NCBI RefSeq assembly: GCF_004377485.1 | Contig: NZ_SNTY01000085.1 | Span: 49,266 to 113,265 of the forward strand | Direction: 5' to 3' | Origin: Alkanindiges illinoisensis | GTDB lineage: Bacteria; Pseudomonadota; Gammaproteobacteria; Pseudomonadales; Moraxellaceae | Length of the DNA: 64,000 nt | In this document: positions 53,251 to 61,941 of the stretch, one piece after another | Layout of the letters: every line of letters starts with the position of its first letter | Position numbering within the stretch: position 1 is the first letter of the stretch | Position numbers and translations under genes: made by a program | The notes under the pieces: model-generated | The model's database searches: none | What the model was told of the DNA's origin: nothing | What the model saw: the letters and a program-made list of their open reading frames with translations, nothing else

Positions 53251-53679
53251 ATGAAGACAAATATTTTAGGGGCTATTACAATATTATTGCTGGCTCAGTC
53301 TGCCGAAGCCAGTAGTGTGTATAAATGCACTACCAGTAAAGGCACGACTTATCAGGGAGCGCCTTGTGCGGTGGTTGAAGCTACAGCAAAAAGTAAAACC
53401 GGTACAGGGGTTACGAAAGCGCCAACACAGAAGGTAATGAGTTCATCTGGTCTGACCAATGAAACCATGTTCATGGAATATGACCGTTGTCTGGCGTTTC
53501 AGGGCATTATGAAAAGTATGTTTGTCAGAAAAGGCTATAAGGTATTGTCTGATACCCAAACAGCAAATATGTCGGTACTCAAGTATTGTCTGGATGATGG
53601 TACGGCCATTGTGACCTGCAATAAAGACACGCGAACCATGGTAGAAACGCAGACGCATAATATGAATGGCTGTAAATAA
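53251..53679 (+). CDS. Secreted small Cys-containing protein with DUF4124-like N-terminus
   Basis: The protein has 142 residues from the ATG at 53251, which places a signal peptide (MKTNILGAITILLLAQSAEA) at the N-terminus. An ATG 4 codons earlier lacks that advantage. The mature start V-Y-K-C-T-T-S-K-G-T-T-Y-Q-G-A-P-C resembles the DUF4124 pattern of a short beta hairpin with paired Cys. The C-terminal half has four more Cys (Y-D-R-C-L, Y-C-L-D-D-G, V-T-C-N-K, N-G-C-K), likely forming disulfides in the periplasm. Function is unknown. It has its own terminator. Confidence 0.7.
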   Translation: MKTNILGAITILLLAQSAEASSVYKCTTSKGTTYQGAPCAVVEATAKSKTGTGVTKAPTQKVMSSSGLTNETMFMEYDRCLAFQGIMKSMFVRKGYKVLSDTQTANMSVLKYCLDDGTAIVTCNKDTRTMVETQTHNMNGCK

Positions 53680-53745
53680 TATTGCTAAAGTTAAAGCTGA
53701 CATACACAGGTTGATATTAGCAGGCATCAGCAAGTGTTGAGATAA

Positions 53746-53776
53746 TAAAAAGCGCCTGTCACTGAGGCGCTTTTTT
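53746..53776. terminator. Bidirectional terminator
   Basis: AAAAAGCGCCT and AGGCGCTTTTTT pair around GTCACTG between two convergent small secreted-protein genes. Confidence 0.9.
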
Positions 53777-53786
53777 AGAAGAGAAA

Positions 53787-53966
53787 TTAACAGCGGCCTT
53801 TTTTAGCCTGTCCGGGTGGGCAAAAGGTGCCATCATGCGGATGCTTGCTGTAAGTACGGTCAGGGTCGAGCACAACACTACCTCCCGGTGTATGTACTGC
53901 ACAGCCTGTTGCCAATAAGGCAGTAGCAATAGCCGCACTAATTACTTTTAATATGTTGGTTAGCAT
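53787..53966 (-). CDS. Small lipoprotein, 59 aa
   Basis: The start chosen is the ATG at 53966 because GGAGA lies 6 bases upstream and the signal peptide then begins properly. The lipobox is L-A-T-G-C near residue 22 (MLTNILKVISAAIATALLATGC). The mature part is about 38 residues, basic, with two further Cys (T-F-C-P-P-G-Q-A-K-K-G-R-C). It would be anchored in a membrane by lipid on the first Cys. Short lipoproteins of this kind with a C-P-P-G-Q-A-K-K-G-x-C end occur in Acinetobacter-like genomes. Function unknown. Confidence 0.72.
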   Translation of the reverse strand: MLTNILKVISAAIATALLATGCAVHTPGGSVVLDPDRTYSKHPHDGTFCPPGQAKKGRC

Positions 53967-54101
53967 TATTTTCTCCAATAAGTGTTTTCTATAGCATAAA
54001 AGGAACGCTTTATTAATCATGCATAATTTTGTATTAGGTCTAGGATTGGTAAGTAAAAAATTAGTTTTGCTATGAATGTTCGATCTTATTTTTTAATCAA
54101 T

Positions 54102-54130
54102 AGGAGACTTATTAACACGCTAAGTCTCCT
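54102..54130. other. Hairpin downstream of the Mpo1-like gene
   Basis: AGGAGACTT and AAGTCTCCT form a perfect 9-bp stem with an 11-base loop. On the minus strand it lies 43 bases beyond the Mpo1-like stop and is followed by a moderately T-rich stretch (TATTGATTAAAAAA), so it may be a weak terminator. Confidence 0.5.
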
Positions 54131-54172
54131 GATTTATAACTATGTATTGCGTTAAATATAGCAATGATTTGC

Positions 54173-54490
54173 TTAACCCTCAGCCGTGGTTTGCACATCA
54201 ACTAAACCGGATTTTTGCCCCCACCACACCAGTCCTACCAGCAATTGGCGCTTGTCATCCACAAAAGCCGGTTTTTTGCCTTCAAAAAGATGTCCTGCAA
54301 ACTGAAAGCCCCAGCCTACGGTAAACATCGGCACAGCAAGGGGCAGTCCAATAATCGTGGCGCCGATGGGTAGTGATGCTGCAATTAGGGGAATACCAAT
54401 TTTATGACAAAATTGGTTGCGGGGATTCTGGTGATCAGCCTTGTAGCTTTTGAGCAGGCGGGTCCATTCTGCATTGAGGGTAATTTTCAT
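54173..54490 (-). CDS. Mpo1-like (DUF962) membrane protein
   Basis: The protein has 105 residues. The family pattern is clear: Y-K-A-D-H-Q-N-P-R-N-Q-F-C-H-K-I-G-I-P with His20 and His29, a two-part membrane region (about 30-60), then G-W-G-F-Q-F-A-G-H-L-F-E-G-K-K-P-A with His67. In yeast Mpo1, these conserved His bind iron for an Fe(II) dioxygenase that shortens 2-hydroxy fatty acids. Bacterial members have been little studied. It stands alone and is complete. Confidence 0.88.
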   Translation of the reverse strand: MKITLNAEWTRLLKSYKADHQNPRNQFCHKIGIPLIAASLPIGATIIGLPLAVPMFTVGWGFQFAGHLFEGKKPAFVDDKRQLLVGLVWWGQKSGLVDVQTTAEG

Positions 54491-54604
54491 GCTTGATGCT
54501 CCATCAGGATTATTTGTTCAATAGCTTATAGCTTGCCATCTACTTGACACTATCAACTAGGCGACAATCTTTTACTGGCTAGCAATCTTTCGTATGATTA
54601 AAGT

Positions 54605-55339
54605 ATGGGTTTAATCTGGCAAGACAATGATATGACCGTAGCGCCTGATATCAGTGCATATGAGATGCAGCAGCTTCAGCAAGGCCAGTGGTTTCATTCG
54701 CTGCCAGCGCATGTTCAGCAGCAGTTACTAAGCCATGCCAAAATTAAACATCTCACCGCCCAGCAATATTTGTTTTATCGTAATGATGCCTTTGATGGCC
54801 TGTATTGTGTGCTGGAAGGGGCCTTGCGGATTAATAGCCATAATGAGCAAGGCAAGGAAGCATTGCTGGCAGTGATTGAACCCTGTAACTGGTTTGGCGA
54901 AATTGCCTTGATTGATGGTTTGCCACGTACCCATGATGCGGTGGCCGAAAAACCCAGCAAGCTGCTATGGATACCGCCTGCTGCGCTGGAGCAGATGTTG
55001 CAGGATAATCCGCTCTGCTGGCGTTATATGGCGCAATTAAGTACCCAGAAAATCCGGTTTACCTTTGCTAGCCTTGAGGAAAATGCCTTATTTCCGGCCT
55101 TTAAACGATTGGTAAGCCGGTTGATTGTCATTGCTGAAGGCTATGGCGAGTTAAGCCAGAACAGCCGCCGGGTATTAAACTTACCGCAGGAGCAGTTGGC
55201 CAGCATGCTGGCAATCTCACGCCAGACCACCAACCAGATTTTAAAGCAGCTGGAAATGCAGCAACTCATCCGGGTGGACTATCGGGAAGTGGAAATTCTG
55301 GATTTAGCAGGCTTAAAACAGCTCAACCAGAAAATATAA
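54605..55339 (+). CDS. Crp/Fnr-family transcription regulator
   Basis: The protein has 244 residues. A cyclic-nucleotide-binding-like domain occupies residues about 30-145 (G-L-Y-C-V-L-E-G-A-L-R-I-N, G-E-I-A-L-I-D-G-L-P-R-T-H-D-A). A C-terminal winged helix lies at about 160-235 with recognition helix A-S-M-L-A-I-S-R-Q-T-T-N-Q-I-L-K-Q-L. The N-terminus lacks the Cys cluster of FNR, so oxygen sensing by an Fe-S cluster is unlikely. The phosphate-binding loop is partly kept. The start is the ATG at 54605, and an in-frame ATG nine codons later is possible. Targets are unknown. Confidence 0.87.
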   Translation: MGLIWQDNDMTVAPDISAYEMQQLQQGQWFHSLPAHVQQQLLSHAKIKHLTAQQYLFYRNDAFDGLYCVLEGALRINSHNEQGKEALLAVIEPCNWFGEIALIDGLPRTHDAVAEKPSKLLWIPPAALEQMLQDNPLCWRYMAQLSTQKIRFTFASLEENALFPAFKRLVSRLIVIAEGYGELSQNSRRVLNLPQEQLASMLAISRQTTNQILKQLEMQQLIRVDYREVEILDLAGLKQLNQKI

Positions 55340-55340
55340 A

Positions 55341-55366
55341 AGCCCGTCACTGGGACAGGCTTTCAG
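55341..55366 (+). terminator. Terminator after the Crp/Fnr gene
   Basis: AAAGCC...GGCTTT with an inner GTC/GAC stem lies directly after the stop, between convergent genes. Confidence 0.6.
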
Positions 55367-55411
55367 GGATATAAGCTTGCTAGAGTTTGCTAATACAAGT
55401 GAACAGTCATC

Positions 55412-58090
55412 TTAATAAACATCACGGCGATAACGACCAGCTAAAGTGAGTTGTTCCAGCGTTGCTTCGCCCAGAATCTGGATCAGAGCTTCATCTACCG
55501 CTGGGGCCATGCCATCAATACTGCCACACACATAAATGGATGCGCCCTGTTCTACCCATTGCTGCACCTGTTCTTTTTGCGCCAGCAGGCAGTGCTGCAC
55601 ATAGCGGCGTTCGGGCTGGTCACGCGAGAAGACCAGATCCAAAATATGCAGATGCTGGTTAATGTGCCATTGCTCCAGTTGCTGGGCAAAGAAATAGTCG
55701 CGCTCACGCTGGCGTTCACCAAAGATTAGCCAGTTACGGTTAAAGCCATGCAGGGCACGATATTTTAAAATACCCATCAGGCCAGCAATACCGGTGCCAT
55801 TGCCAATCAAAATCACCGGACGGTTGTCATCGGGCGCATGGAAGCTTTCATTACTACGGATACGCAATAAAATATTCTGGCCTACCGCGGCATGGGCAGT
55901 GAGCCAGCCAGAACCCAAGCCCAAATTCAAGCTCAGGTCAGGGCCATTACCAGTTTTGTTCTGTCGTACGACCAGACTTAAATAGCCGTCCTGAGGCACG
56001 GACGCAATGGAATATTCACGCCAGGGAAGAGGTTGAAGTTGTTCAAGCCATTCCTGTACTCCAAATTTTTGCGGTATGCTGGCTGTTACATTGGAACTTA
56101 GGTTTAAGTAACGCAGCGCTTTAAATAGAGGCATCTGCTTGTCATGAAGTTGCACCTGACTTTCTGCATGCAGTTCATGCTTTGCCAAAAAGGCGGTAAT
56201 AATGTCATCACTATTACCGGGCTGGATTTCTGCAATATCACCAGCATTCCATAAGGCATCGTGCTGGGCAACCAGACGGATTTCAAACGCTGGTTCACCC
56301 AGACTTCCAGAATTAAGCAACTCACGACTTTGGAGTTGCCATTCATCAAATACCTTGGTAATCACCATGCTATCAAGGCGGGTGTGCGTGACAAGGCTTA
56401 AAGCATCATGCCAGCGATTGAGGTCAGTATTGCTGCCATAGTTTACTTCAATACACTCAAAAAGCCGGTTGGCACTGCCATCCTCCAGCCATTGATCCAG
56501 TTGCTTGCCAAAGGCGCAGTAAGTAGCCTGATATTCCTTGTCGCCCAGTGCCAGCACTGCATAGCTAAGCTGGCTTAGATCAACAGGTTGCTGAAGATAT
56601 TTTTTGGCAAAGGCCCGGGCATGATCCGGTGGCTCGCCTTGTCCATACGTACTTACTACAAACAGGGCAGTGGTGGCAGTTTTTAACTGGTCAATCCCAA
56701 GCTGATCCATACTGATCACCTGAGCAGGAATATTGGCCTGTTGCAGGCTTTGAGCTGTACGCCATGCCACTTGTTCGGCAAAGCCAGTCTGGCTGGCATA
56801 AATCACCAGCCACGGCGATTGGTCACTACCCGCAAGCGGTGACAATTGCTGGGCGGCAAGGGTAAGTTTCTTTTGATTGCGGCGCTTGAGATACAGCATC
56901 CATCCTGTAATAAAAAATAGCGGCATACTCAGGGCAGCCAGCATGGTCAGGAACTGCCAGACCGGCCCAAAGAAACTTCCCCGATGCACTGGCAAAATGC
57001 TGCTCATGATTTTTTCATTCAGGGCTTTGTCTTTATAAAAACTAAGCTCCTCAATTTTTCGCTGGGTCAGATTATATTTTAACGTATTACGCGCACGCTC
57101 ATGCTGTGGCACGGTATCTACAAAAGACACTTCCAGCGTACTGCCTTTTTCTGGCAGGCGGAAGGTGGCTGTAGAGTAGCTTTTCACAGTCTGGCTAAAC
57201 ACCTGCCAGCCCTGATTTAATGCCTGATCAGGATTAACCTTAGACTTGCCGCGTGCATTGCTGTCTTGGCTACCACGGCCGCTTGCTGGTACACCATCCT
57301 GTTGCGCACGCATTGGGCGTTCGCCATTAGGTTTGCGTTGTTCGCCAGCTCCGGGTTCTCTTGGGCCGCCCGGTTGTCCGCCTTGTTGCCTGCTTTGTTG
57401 CTGACTTGATGGTTGCGGCGGTTCCACACCCATCACGTTATAAGCAGCAGTGCGATACCAATTATAAGACCAGGTTAAACCCGTCAATGCCAGCAGCAGG
57501 TAAAACACCAGTACCCACGTGCCAACAACAGCATGCAGATTCCATAAAAAACTGCGGCCTTTTAAATTCTTTTTAACCACCAGCCATTCACGGGCAGAGC
57601 TTTTTTTAGGCCAGCGTAAATATAGGCCACTAAAAATAAAATAAATCAGGATGATGGTACTAATGCCAGTAAGTTGCTTGCCAAATTCCCCCATGGTCAG
57701 GCGGCGGTGCAGGTCTTCAATAAAATGAAAAAATGCTTCGCTACTGGCTTCGGGCAGGCGCTCGGCGGTATAGGGATTGACATTATAAGTCTTGCCCCGG
57801 CGGCTACCCGGCGCGGCCACATTCACACTCGCAGCTTCGGTTTTTGAAGCCGCTACGGTCACGGCATTGATGGCCTGGTCAGGATACTGACGCTGATAGG
57901 CCGCGTAAAGCTGGGCAGGGCTGAGCATTGTACCCGGTTGGGCCTGTACCACAAAGCTGTCAGGATTGAGGATTTTTGTGATGGGTTCTTCATAGGAATA
58001 AATGGCACCGGTTACGCCCATAATGGCCAGAATCAGGCCTGCACTAATTCCAAAAAACCAGTGCAGCTGGAATAGAATTTTTTTTAGCAT
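55412..58090 (-). CDS. PepSY-TM / flavodoxin / NAD(P)H-flavin reductase fusion
   Basis: The protein has 892 residues. Residues 1-420 are a PepSY-associated membrane module: segments near 10-32, 140-160, 190-212 and 380-400 with a Gln/Gly/Pro-rich periplasmic loop. Residues about 430-580 form a flavodoxin domain (Y-A-S-Q-T-G-F-A-E-Q-V-A). The rest is a sulfite-reductase-like FAD/NAD(P)H module (R-E-Y-S-I-A-S, V-I-L-I-G-N-G-T-G-I-A-G-L, Y-V-C-G-S-I-D-G-M-A). Electrons would pass from NADPH via FAD and FMN across the inner membrane, probably to ferric siderophores or another periplasmic acceptor. A Fur-box-like site 80 bases upstream supports an iron role. Confidence 0.9.
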   Translation of the reverse strand: MLKKILFQLHWFFGISAGLILAIMGVTGAIYSYEEPITKILNPDSFVVQAQPGTMLSPAQLYAAYQRQYPDQAINAVTVAASKTEAASVNVAAPGSRRGKTYNVNPYTAERLPEASSEAFFHFIEDLHRRLTMGEFGKQLTGISTIILIYFIFSGLYLRWPKKSSAREWLVVKKNLKGRSFLWNLHAVVGTWVLVFYLLLALTGLTWSYNWYRTAAYNVMGVEPPQPSSQQQSRQQGGQPGGPREPGAGEQRKPNGERPMRAQQDGVPASGRGSQDSNARGKSKVNPDQALNQGWQVFSQTVKSYSTATFRLPEKGSTLEVSFVDTVPQHERARNTLKYNLTQRKIEELSFYKDKALNEKIMSSILPVHRGSFFGPVWQFLTMLAALSMPLFFITGWMLYLKRRNQKKLTLAAQQLSPLAGSDQSPWLVIYASQTGFAEQVAWRTAQSLQQANIPAQVISMDQLGIDQLKTATTALFVVSTYGQGEPPDHARAFAKKYLQQPVDLSQLSYAVLALGDKEYQATYCAFGKQLDQWLEDGSANRLFECIEVNYGSNTDLNRWHDALSLVTHTRLDSMVITKVFDEWQLQSRELLNSGSLGEPAFEIRLVAQHDALWNAGDIAEIQPGNSDDIITAFLAKHELHAESQVQLHDKQMPLFKALRYLNLSSNVTASIPQKFGVQEWLEQLQPLPWREYSIASVPQDGYLSLVVRQNKTGNGPDLSLNLGLGSGWLTAHAAVGQNILLRIRSNESFHAPDDNRPVILIGNGTGIAGLMGILKYRALHGFNRNWLIFGERQRERDYFFAQQLEQWHINQHLHILDLVFSRDQPERRYVQHCLLAQKEQVQQWVEQGASIYVCGSIDGMAPAVDEALIQILGEATLEQLTLAGRYRRDVY

Positions 58091-58171
58091 AACTTTTTAA
58101 ACCTAATCATCGACAAATTCAGCAACCTAAAAATTAGGCAAATTATAGCGGAGTCAGTGAAAAATTTAACT

Positions 58172-58190
58172 GAGAATGATTAAAGTTTTC
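58172..58190. promoter_or_regulatory. Fur-box-like site upstream of the PepSY flavoprotein
   Basis: GAGAATGATTAAAGTTTTC matches the 19-base Fur consensus at 13 positions. It lies 82 bases before the start codon in an AT-rich promoter region. Iron control is inferred. Confidence 0.5.
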
Positions 58191-58256
58191 ATTTATTTTT
58201 AAAAAATATTAAATATCAACGTAGAAGTTTAAAATCTTTAGAAAATGCATAAACAA

Positions 58257-58278
58257 AAGCCGACATAACAGTCGGCTT
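58257..58278. terminator. Terminator of the YcxB-like gene
   Basis: AAGCCGAC and GTCGGCTT form a perfect 8-bp stem with a 6-base loop. On the minus strand TTGTTT follows. Confidence 0.7.
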
Positions 58279-58318
58279 AAGTGCAATAACAAAAGGTTAG
58301 AGCAAACCAGATTCAGAC

Positions 58319-58870
58319 TTACTTGGCTGGGCCAACAGTTTCGGTTAAATGCTTGCGAATAGTGTCAAACGAGAAGTTTTGTGAGTTCATGCGCTTGGGT
58401 AACACATGCGCACCCTGCTGGCCTTTCACCTTAAATGTTAAAAACAAAAAGTCCGGATGATCCTGCCATTCAGTCACATCTTTCCAGCTAATCATGCCAC
58501 GACCTTCCTGTGCGCCCATGCGCTGAATCATGGTTAGGCCCTGTGGCTGAACGCCCATTTTAATGCCTTTAATGTCTTCAACCAGTTCTTCATTCAGTTT
58601 GCGTTTGACATACCATTCCAAGCCAAAACGCCGAATCAGCAGATATAGCACTACACCCACCAGCATCAACCAGAAAAGAATGGTTGAGTAATTCTTCACA
58701 AAAACCAGTCCAACAATGGCCAGCGCGACAATAACCCCCAGAATGATCCAGGTTTTTTGGCTAATGGTATTGGTACGACGCCAGATCGCCAGTTGGGCAC
58801 TGCGCTGTTCAGCTTCAGACAGCTCAAACGGAACCGGCTGTAGCGTATAGGGATAGAGGCTTTTGGACAT
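58319..58870 (-). CDS. YcxB-like membrane protein
   Basis: The protein has 183 residues from the ATG at 58870; a TTG two codons earlier is possible. Two membrane helices lie near residues 42-60 and 65-84. A soluble C-terminal domain follows with the YcxB-like pattern: V-Q-P-Q-G-L-T-M-I-Q-R-M-G-A-Q-E-G-R-G-M-I-S-W-K-D-V-T-E-W, then F-L-F-L-T-F and H-V-L-P-K-R. Function of the family is unknown. It is divergent from the following + strand gene. Confidence 0.78.
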   Translation of the reverse strand: MSKSLYPYTLQPVPFELSEAEQRSAQLAIWRRTNTISQKTWIILGVIVALAIVGLVFVKNYSTILFWLMLVGVVLYLLIRRFGLEWYVKRKLNEELVEDIKGIKMGVQPQGLTMIQRMGAQEGRGMISWKDVTEWQDHPDFLFLTFKVKGQQGAHVLPKRMNSQNFSFDTIRKHLTETVGPAK

Positions 58871-59133
58871 AATCAATAAAAATCTTTGTTTTGCAGAATA
58901 TAGCTATAGTAGCCCAAAAGTGGTTTGATCTAAAGTCGGCAGTCACACGAATTCAATCTATAAAAAACGGAATTTCCCGCAAAAAATAGGGTTAAAAACA
59001 GTTTTAAAACTAACCAGAAAGTGCTATTAAATAATCTATCAGGATGAAAATGAAAATTGTGCCACTCACAAAAGCCAGTTGGTAAAAACAAGAGTTTTAG
59101 TGGCATCAGGGATGGGTCAGGGGAGTAAACATA

Positions 59134-59592
59134 ATGTATCAATTCATTCGTATGGTGAGGATGGGTGCTGTTGTTCCATTGGCAGGCTTGAGCCTGTTTA
59201 TTTATAAAGTGGCTCTACAGCCAGCGATTCACCAGTTTTATAAGCTGGAACCAGACATGCTGATGGTATATGGACTGGTGCTGGTGGCTGCGCTGGTACA
59301 TGCAGTGCTGCTCAGCAGTGTGATGTTAAAATTTTATCAGGCATCGCTTGGCGTAGTTTGCAGCGTGATGAGTCTGGCAGTGCTGGCCTATTGCATCCAG
59401 ATGGCATGGTTAAGTCCATTTGAGCATACGGTATTCTGGCTGGTGACATTTTGTGCGTATGGGGTGATCTGGACAGGAGTGCTGTGGTTTAGTCAACGGC
59501 TGGTGCAACGTGAGCAAGCGTTTGAAATGCATGCACATGCTACCGAGAGTACGGATAATTTCGGATTATCCGCCAAAAACAGGCCAAGCTAA
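59134..59592 (+). CDS. Four-helix membrane protein of unknown function
   Basis: The protein has 152 residues with membrane segments near 8-25, 44-66, 72-94 and 99-120, then a polar tail rich in His, Glu and Asn. GGGGAG lies about 8 bases before the ATG, so translation is well supported. No family motif is seen. It stands alone between the YcxB-like gene and the amidotransferase gene. Confidence 0.65.
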   Translation: MYQFIRMVRMGAVVPLAGLSLFIYKVALQPAIHQFYKLEPDMLMVYGLVLVAALVHAVLLSSVMLKFYQASLGVVCSVMSLAVLAYCIQMAWLSPFEHTVFWLVTFCAYGVIWTGVLWFSQRLVQREQAFEMHAHATESTDNFGLSAKNRPS

Positions 59593-59725
59593 TTAATAGC
59601 GCTGCTGAATATGAGTCACTGTTTTTACTGAACAGCCTGCCCAGCCTAAGCCCTGATCAATAATCAACATTGGGTATTCACTGATAACTGCCTGCTTGCA
59701 GTTATCCTATTGTGGAGGGTTAGGA

Positions 59726-60439
59726 GTGCGTGTTCACGTTTTGCAGCATGTGGCATTTGAAGGCTTAGGCTGTATTGAGGACTGGATTGATTCCAGACAG
59801 GCGACTTTAAGTTTTACCCGATTTTTTTCGGCTCATGAAAACAGTCTGCCTGCCATTGAGGCATTTAACCTGCTGATTGTACTGGGCGGACCAATGAGCG
59901 TGAATGACCAGACCGAATATCCATGGCTGGCACAGGAAAAAATATTGATTCAGCACGCGATTGCTGCTCGCAAGCCAGTACTGGGCATTTGTCTGGGGGC
60001 ACAATTAATTGCCTATAGCTTGGGTGCAACGGTTTATCGCAATAGCGTTAAGGAAATTGGCTGGTTTCCAGTTGAAGCTATTCCTGATTTACCTGAGCAG
60101 GCATTTAAATTTCCAGCACAGGCCACAGTATTTCACTGGCATGGTGAAACCTTTGACTTGCCTGACGGTACCATCCATTTGGCGAAAAGTGCAGGTTGCC
60201 TGCATCAGGCTTTTCAGTATCAGGATTATGTGATTGGTTTGCAATTCCATTTGGAAACCACAACAGATATAGCCGGGCAGATTGTGTTGCATTGCGCTGA
60301 TGAGCTGGCCGAAGAGCTTTCAAAAGATCAGCTTTATATTCAGGATGAGACCCAAATTCTGACGCTGACCCCGCAATACAGCAAGGCAGTAAACGGCTTA
60401 ATGATGAAAATTCTGGATTTTCTGGCACAAGATATTTGA
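59726..60439 (+). CDS. Class I glutamine amidotransferase
   Basis: The protein has 237 residues from the GTG at 59726, which has GGAGGG 6 bases upstream. Earlier in-frame TTG codons lack one. The triad is visible: Cys89 in G-I-C-L-G-A-Q, His175 and Glu177 in G-L-Q-F-H-L-E-T. L-I-V-L-G-G-P-M-S-V and the second G-W-F-P-V pattern match stand-alone GMP-synthase-like amidotransferases (COG0518). It would hydrolyse glutamine and pass ammonia to an unknown acceptor. No synthetase partner gene is adjacent. Confidence 0.88.
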   Translation: MRVHVLQHVAFEGLGCIEDWIDSRQATLSFTRFFSAHENSLPAIEAFNLLIVLGGPMSVNDQTEYPWLAQEKILIQHAIAARKPVLGICLGAQLIAYSLGATVYRNSVKEIGWFPVEAIPDLPEQAFKFPAQATVFHWHGETFDLPDGTIHLAKSAGCLHQAFQYQDYVIGLQFHLETTTDIAGQIVLHCADELAEELSKDQLYIQDETQILTLTPQYSKAVNGLMMKILDFLAQDI

Positions 60440-60642
60440 AAGCTGGATGGCTTGTTTTTGCCTAAGCTTGGAAATTTACAACACGGATCACTACAAAATG
60501 CTGATTTTATAGCCGTGTTGTGCTGCAACTTTAGTCTTAATTTGATCAATAACACAACGCTATTAACAAGAATAAAGCTTAATTATTGATTTGGCCCACT
60601 AAAATAGAGTGCTTCCATCACGATTTGAGATGTACGCCCACT

Positions 60643-61878
60643 ATGCTCAACAGGCCAGCTAACTCACGTCCTTATTCCATGCGCTGGATTGTGATTCTGG
60701 GTTTGCTTACGGCACTGGGGCCGCTGTCCATTGATATGTATTTACCGGCCTTGCCAGCGATGGCTAAAGACTTATCAGTGGATACGGCACAGGTGGCCAA
60801 TAGCCTACCAGCCTATTTCTTTGGACTGGCATTAGGTCAGCTAATTTACGGTCCGGTGAGTGACCGCATTGGCCGCAAGTTTCCCCTATATTTTGGCTTA
60901 AGCCTGTTTGCACTGGCGAGTCTGGTTTGCATGATAGCCAGCAGTATTGATGTGCTGCTGATTGCACGTTTTTTTCAGGCACTGGGTGGCTGTGTGGGCG
61001 TAGTGATGGCGCGGGCAGCCATTCGTGATCGCCTGAGCATGGCAGAGTCAGCGCAAGCCTATTCCATGCTGATGCTGGTGATGGGCGCTGCACCCATTCT
61101 GGCGCCGATGCTAGGCAGTGCCTTGCTCATCTGGACCGGCTGGCATGGAATTTTTACTTTGCTGCTGCTTTGTGACCTAGCTTGTCTGTTGCTGATTCAT
61201 TTTTATTTTGATGAAACCCTGCCTGTTGAATCACGGCGCAAGCTGAGTATTGGACAGGTGTTAAGCACTTATGCCGAGCTGCTAAAAGATCATCGTTTTC
61301 GAACACCCGCGCTGGCAGGCGGCCTGCTCGGTGCTACCATGTTTGCTTATATTAGTGCGTCATCTGAATTGTTTATTGATCACTTTGGGGTATCTGCCCA
61401 GCATTTTGCATGGATTTTTGGATTCAATGCCTTTGGCCTGATTGTACTGTCGCAACTCAATGCGCGGCTGGTCAAGCGGCTGGGTGTGTTACGCCTGTTG
61501 CACATTGGCGCCAGCATGCAAAGTTTCGGGGCGATATTCCTGTTGTGCCTAGCGTTGTCTGGCCATAGCACACTTACCACCAGCATGTTTGGCCTGTTTT
61601 TTGTCGTCTCTGGTGTTGGCTTAACCGGTGCTAATGCCACGGCCATTGCACTGGCTGAACAGGGTCAACGTGCAGGCATGGCCAGTGCCTTGATGGGTGC
61701 CTTGCAGTTTGGCTTTGGCCTATTGGCTGGCTTGGCACTATATATGCTGCCTTATGCCTTATCACTATCGATGAGCATTGTGATGGTGGTGTTAATTGTT
61801 ACGGGCCTGACAGCCGTCTATGTGTTGCGCTGGCGTGAGCGCCGGGCCATGCCACCAACACCTCCCACAGGCGCCTGA
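60643..61878 (+). CDS. MFS multidrug transporter, Bcr/CflA type
   Basis: The protein has 411 residues from the ATG at 60643; an upstream in-frame ATG at 60586 would add a polar, unlikely N-terminus. It has twelve membrane segments. The Bcr/CflA signature is clear: G-P-L-S-I-D-M-Y-L-P-A-L-P in helix 1 and G-Q-L-I-Y-G-P-V-S-D-R-I-G-R-K in the first cytoplasmic loop, then R-F-F-Q-A-L-G-G-C-V-G. It exports drugs or other small compounds in exchange for protons. Substrate unknown. It is followed 63 bases later by gltS on the same strand. Confidence 0.9.
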   Translation: MLNRPANSRPYSMRWIVILGLLTALGPLSIDMYLPALPAMAKDLSVDTAQVANSLPAYFFGLALGQLIYGPVSDRIGRKFPLYFGLSLFALASLVCMIASSIDVLLIARFFQALGGCVGVVMARAAIRDRLSMAESAQAYSMLMLVMGAAPILAPMLGSALLIWTGWHGIFTLLLLCDLACLLLIHFYFDETLPVESRRKLSIGQVLSTYAELLKDHRFRTPALAGGLLGATMFAYISASSELFIDHFGVSAQHFAWIFGFNAFGLIVLSQLNARLVKRLGVLRLLHIGASMQSFGAIFLLCLALSGHSTLTTSMFGLFFVVSGVGLTGANATAIALAEQGQRAGMASALMGALQFGFGLLAGLALYMLPYALSLSMSIVMVVLIVTGLTAVYVLRWRERRAMPPTPPTGA

Positions 61879-61941
61879 ACCCACTTGAAACCTTAAGAGA
61901 TGCTCTATGGCGCATCAACCAGAATTTAACGGAACAATAAA

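Noticed and set aside
60479..60520. CAACACGG...CCGTGTTG inverted repeat after the amidotransferase gene
   Set aside because: The 26-base loop and missing T-tract make a terminator unlikely, and there is no second copy to suggest an operator.
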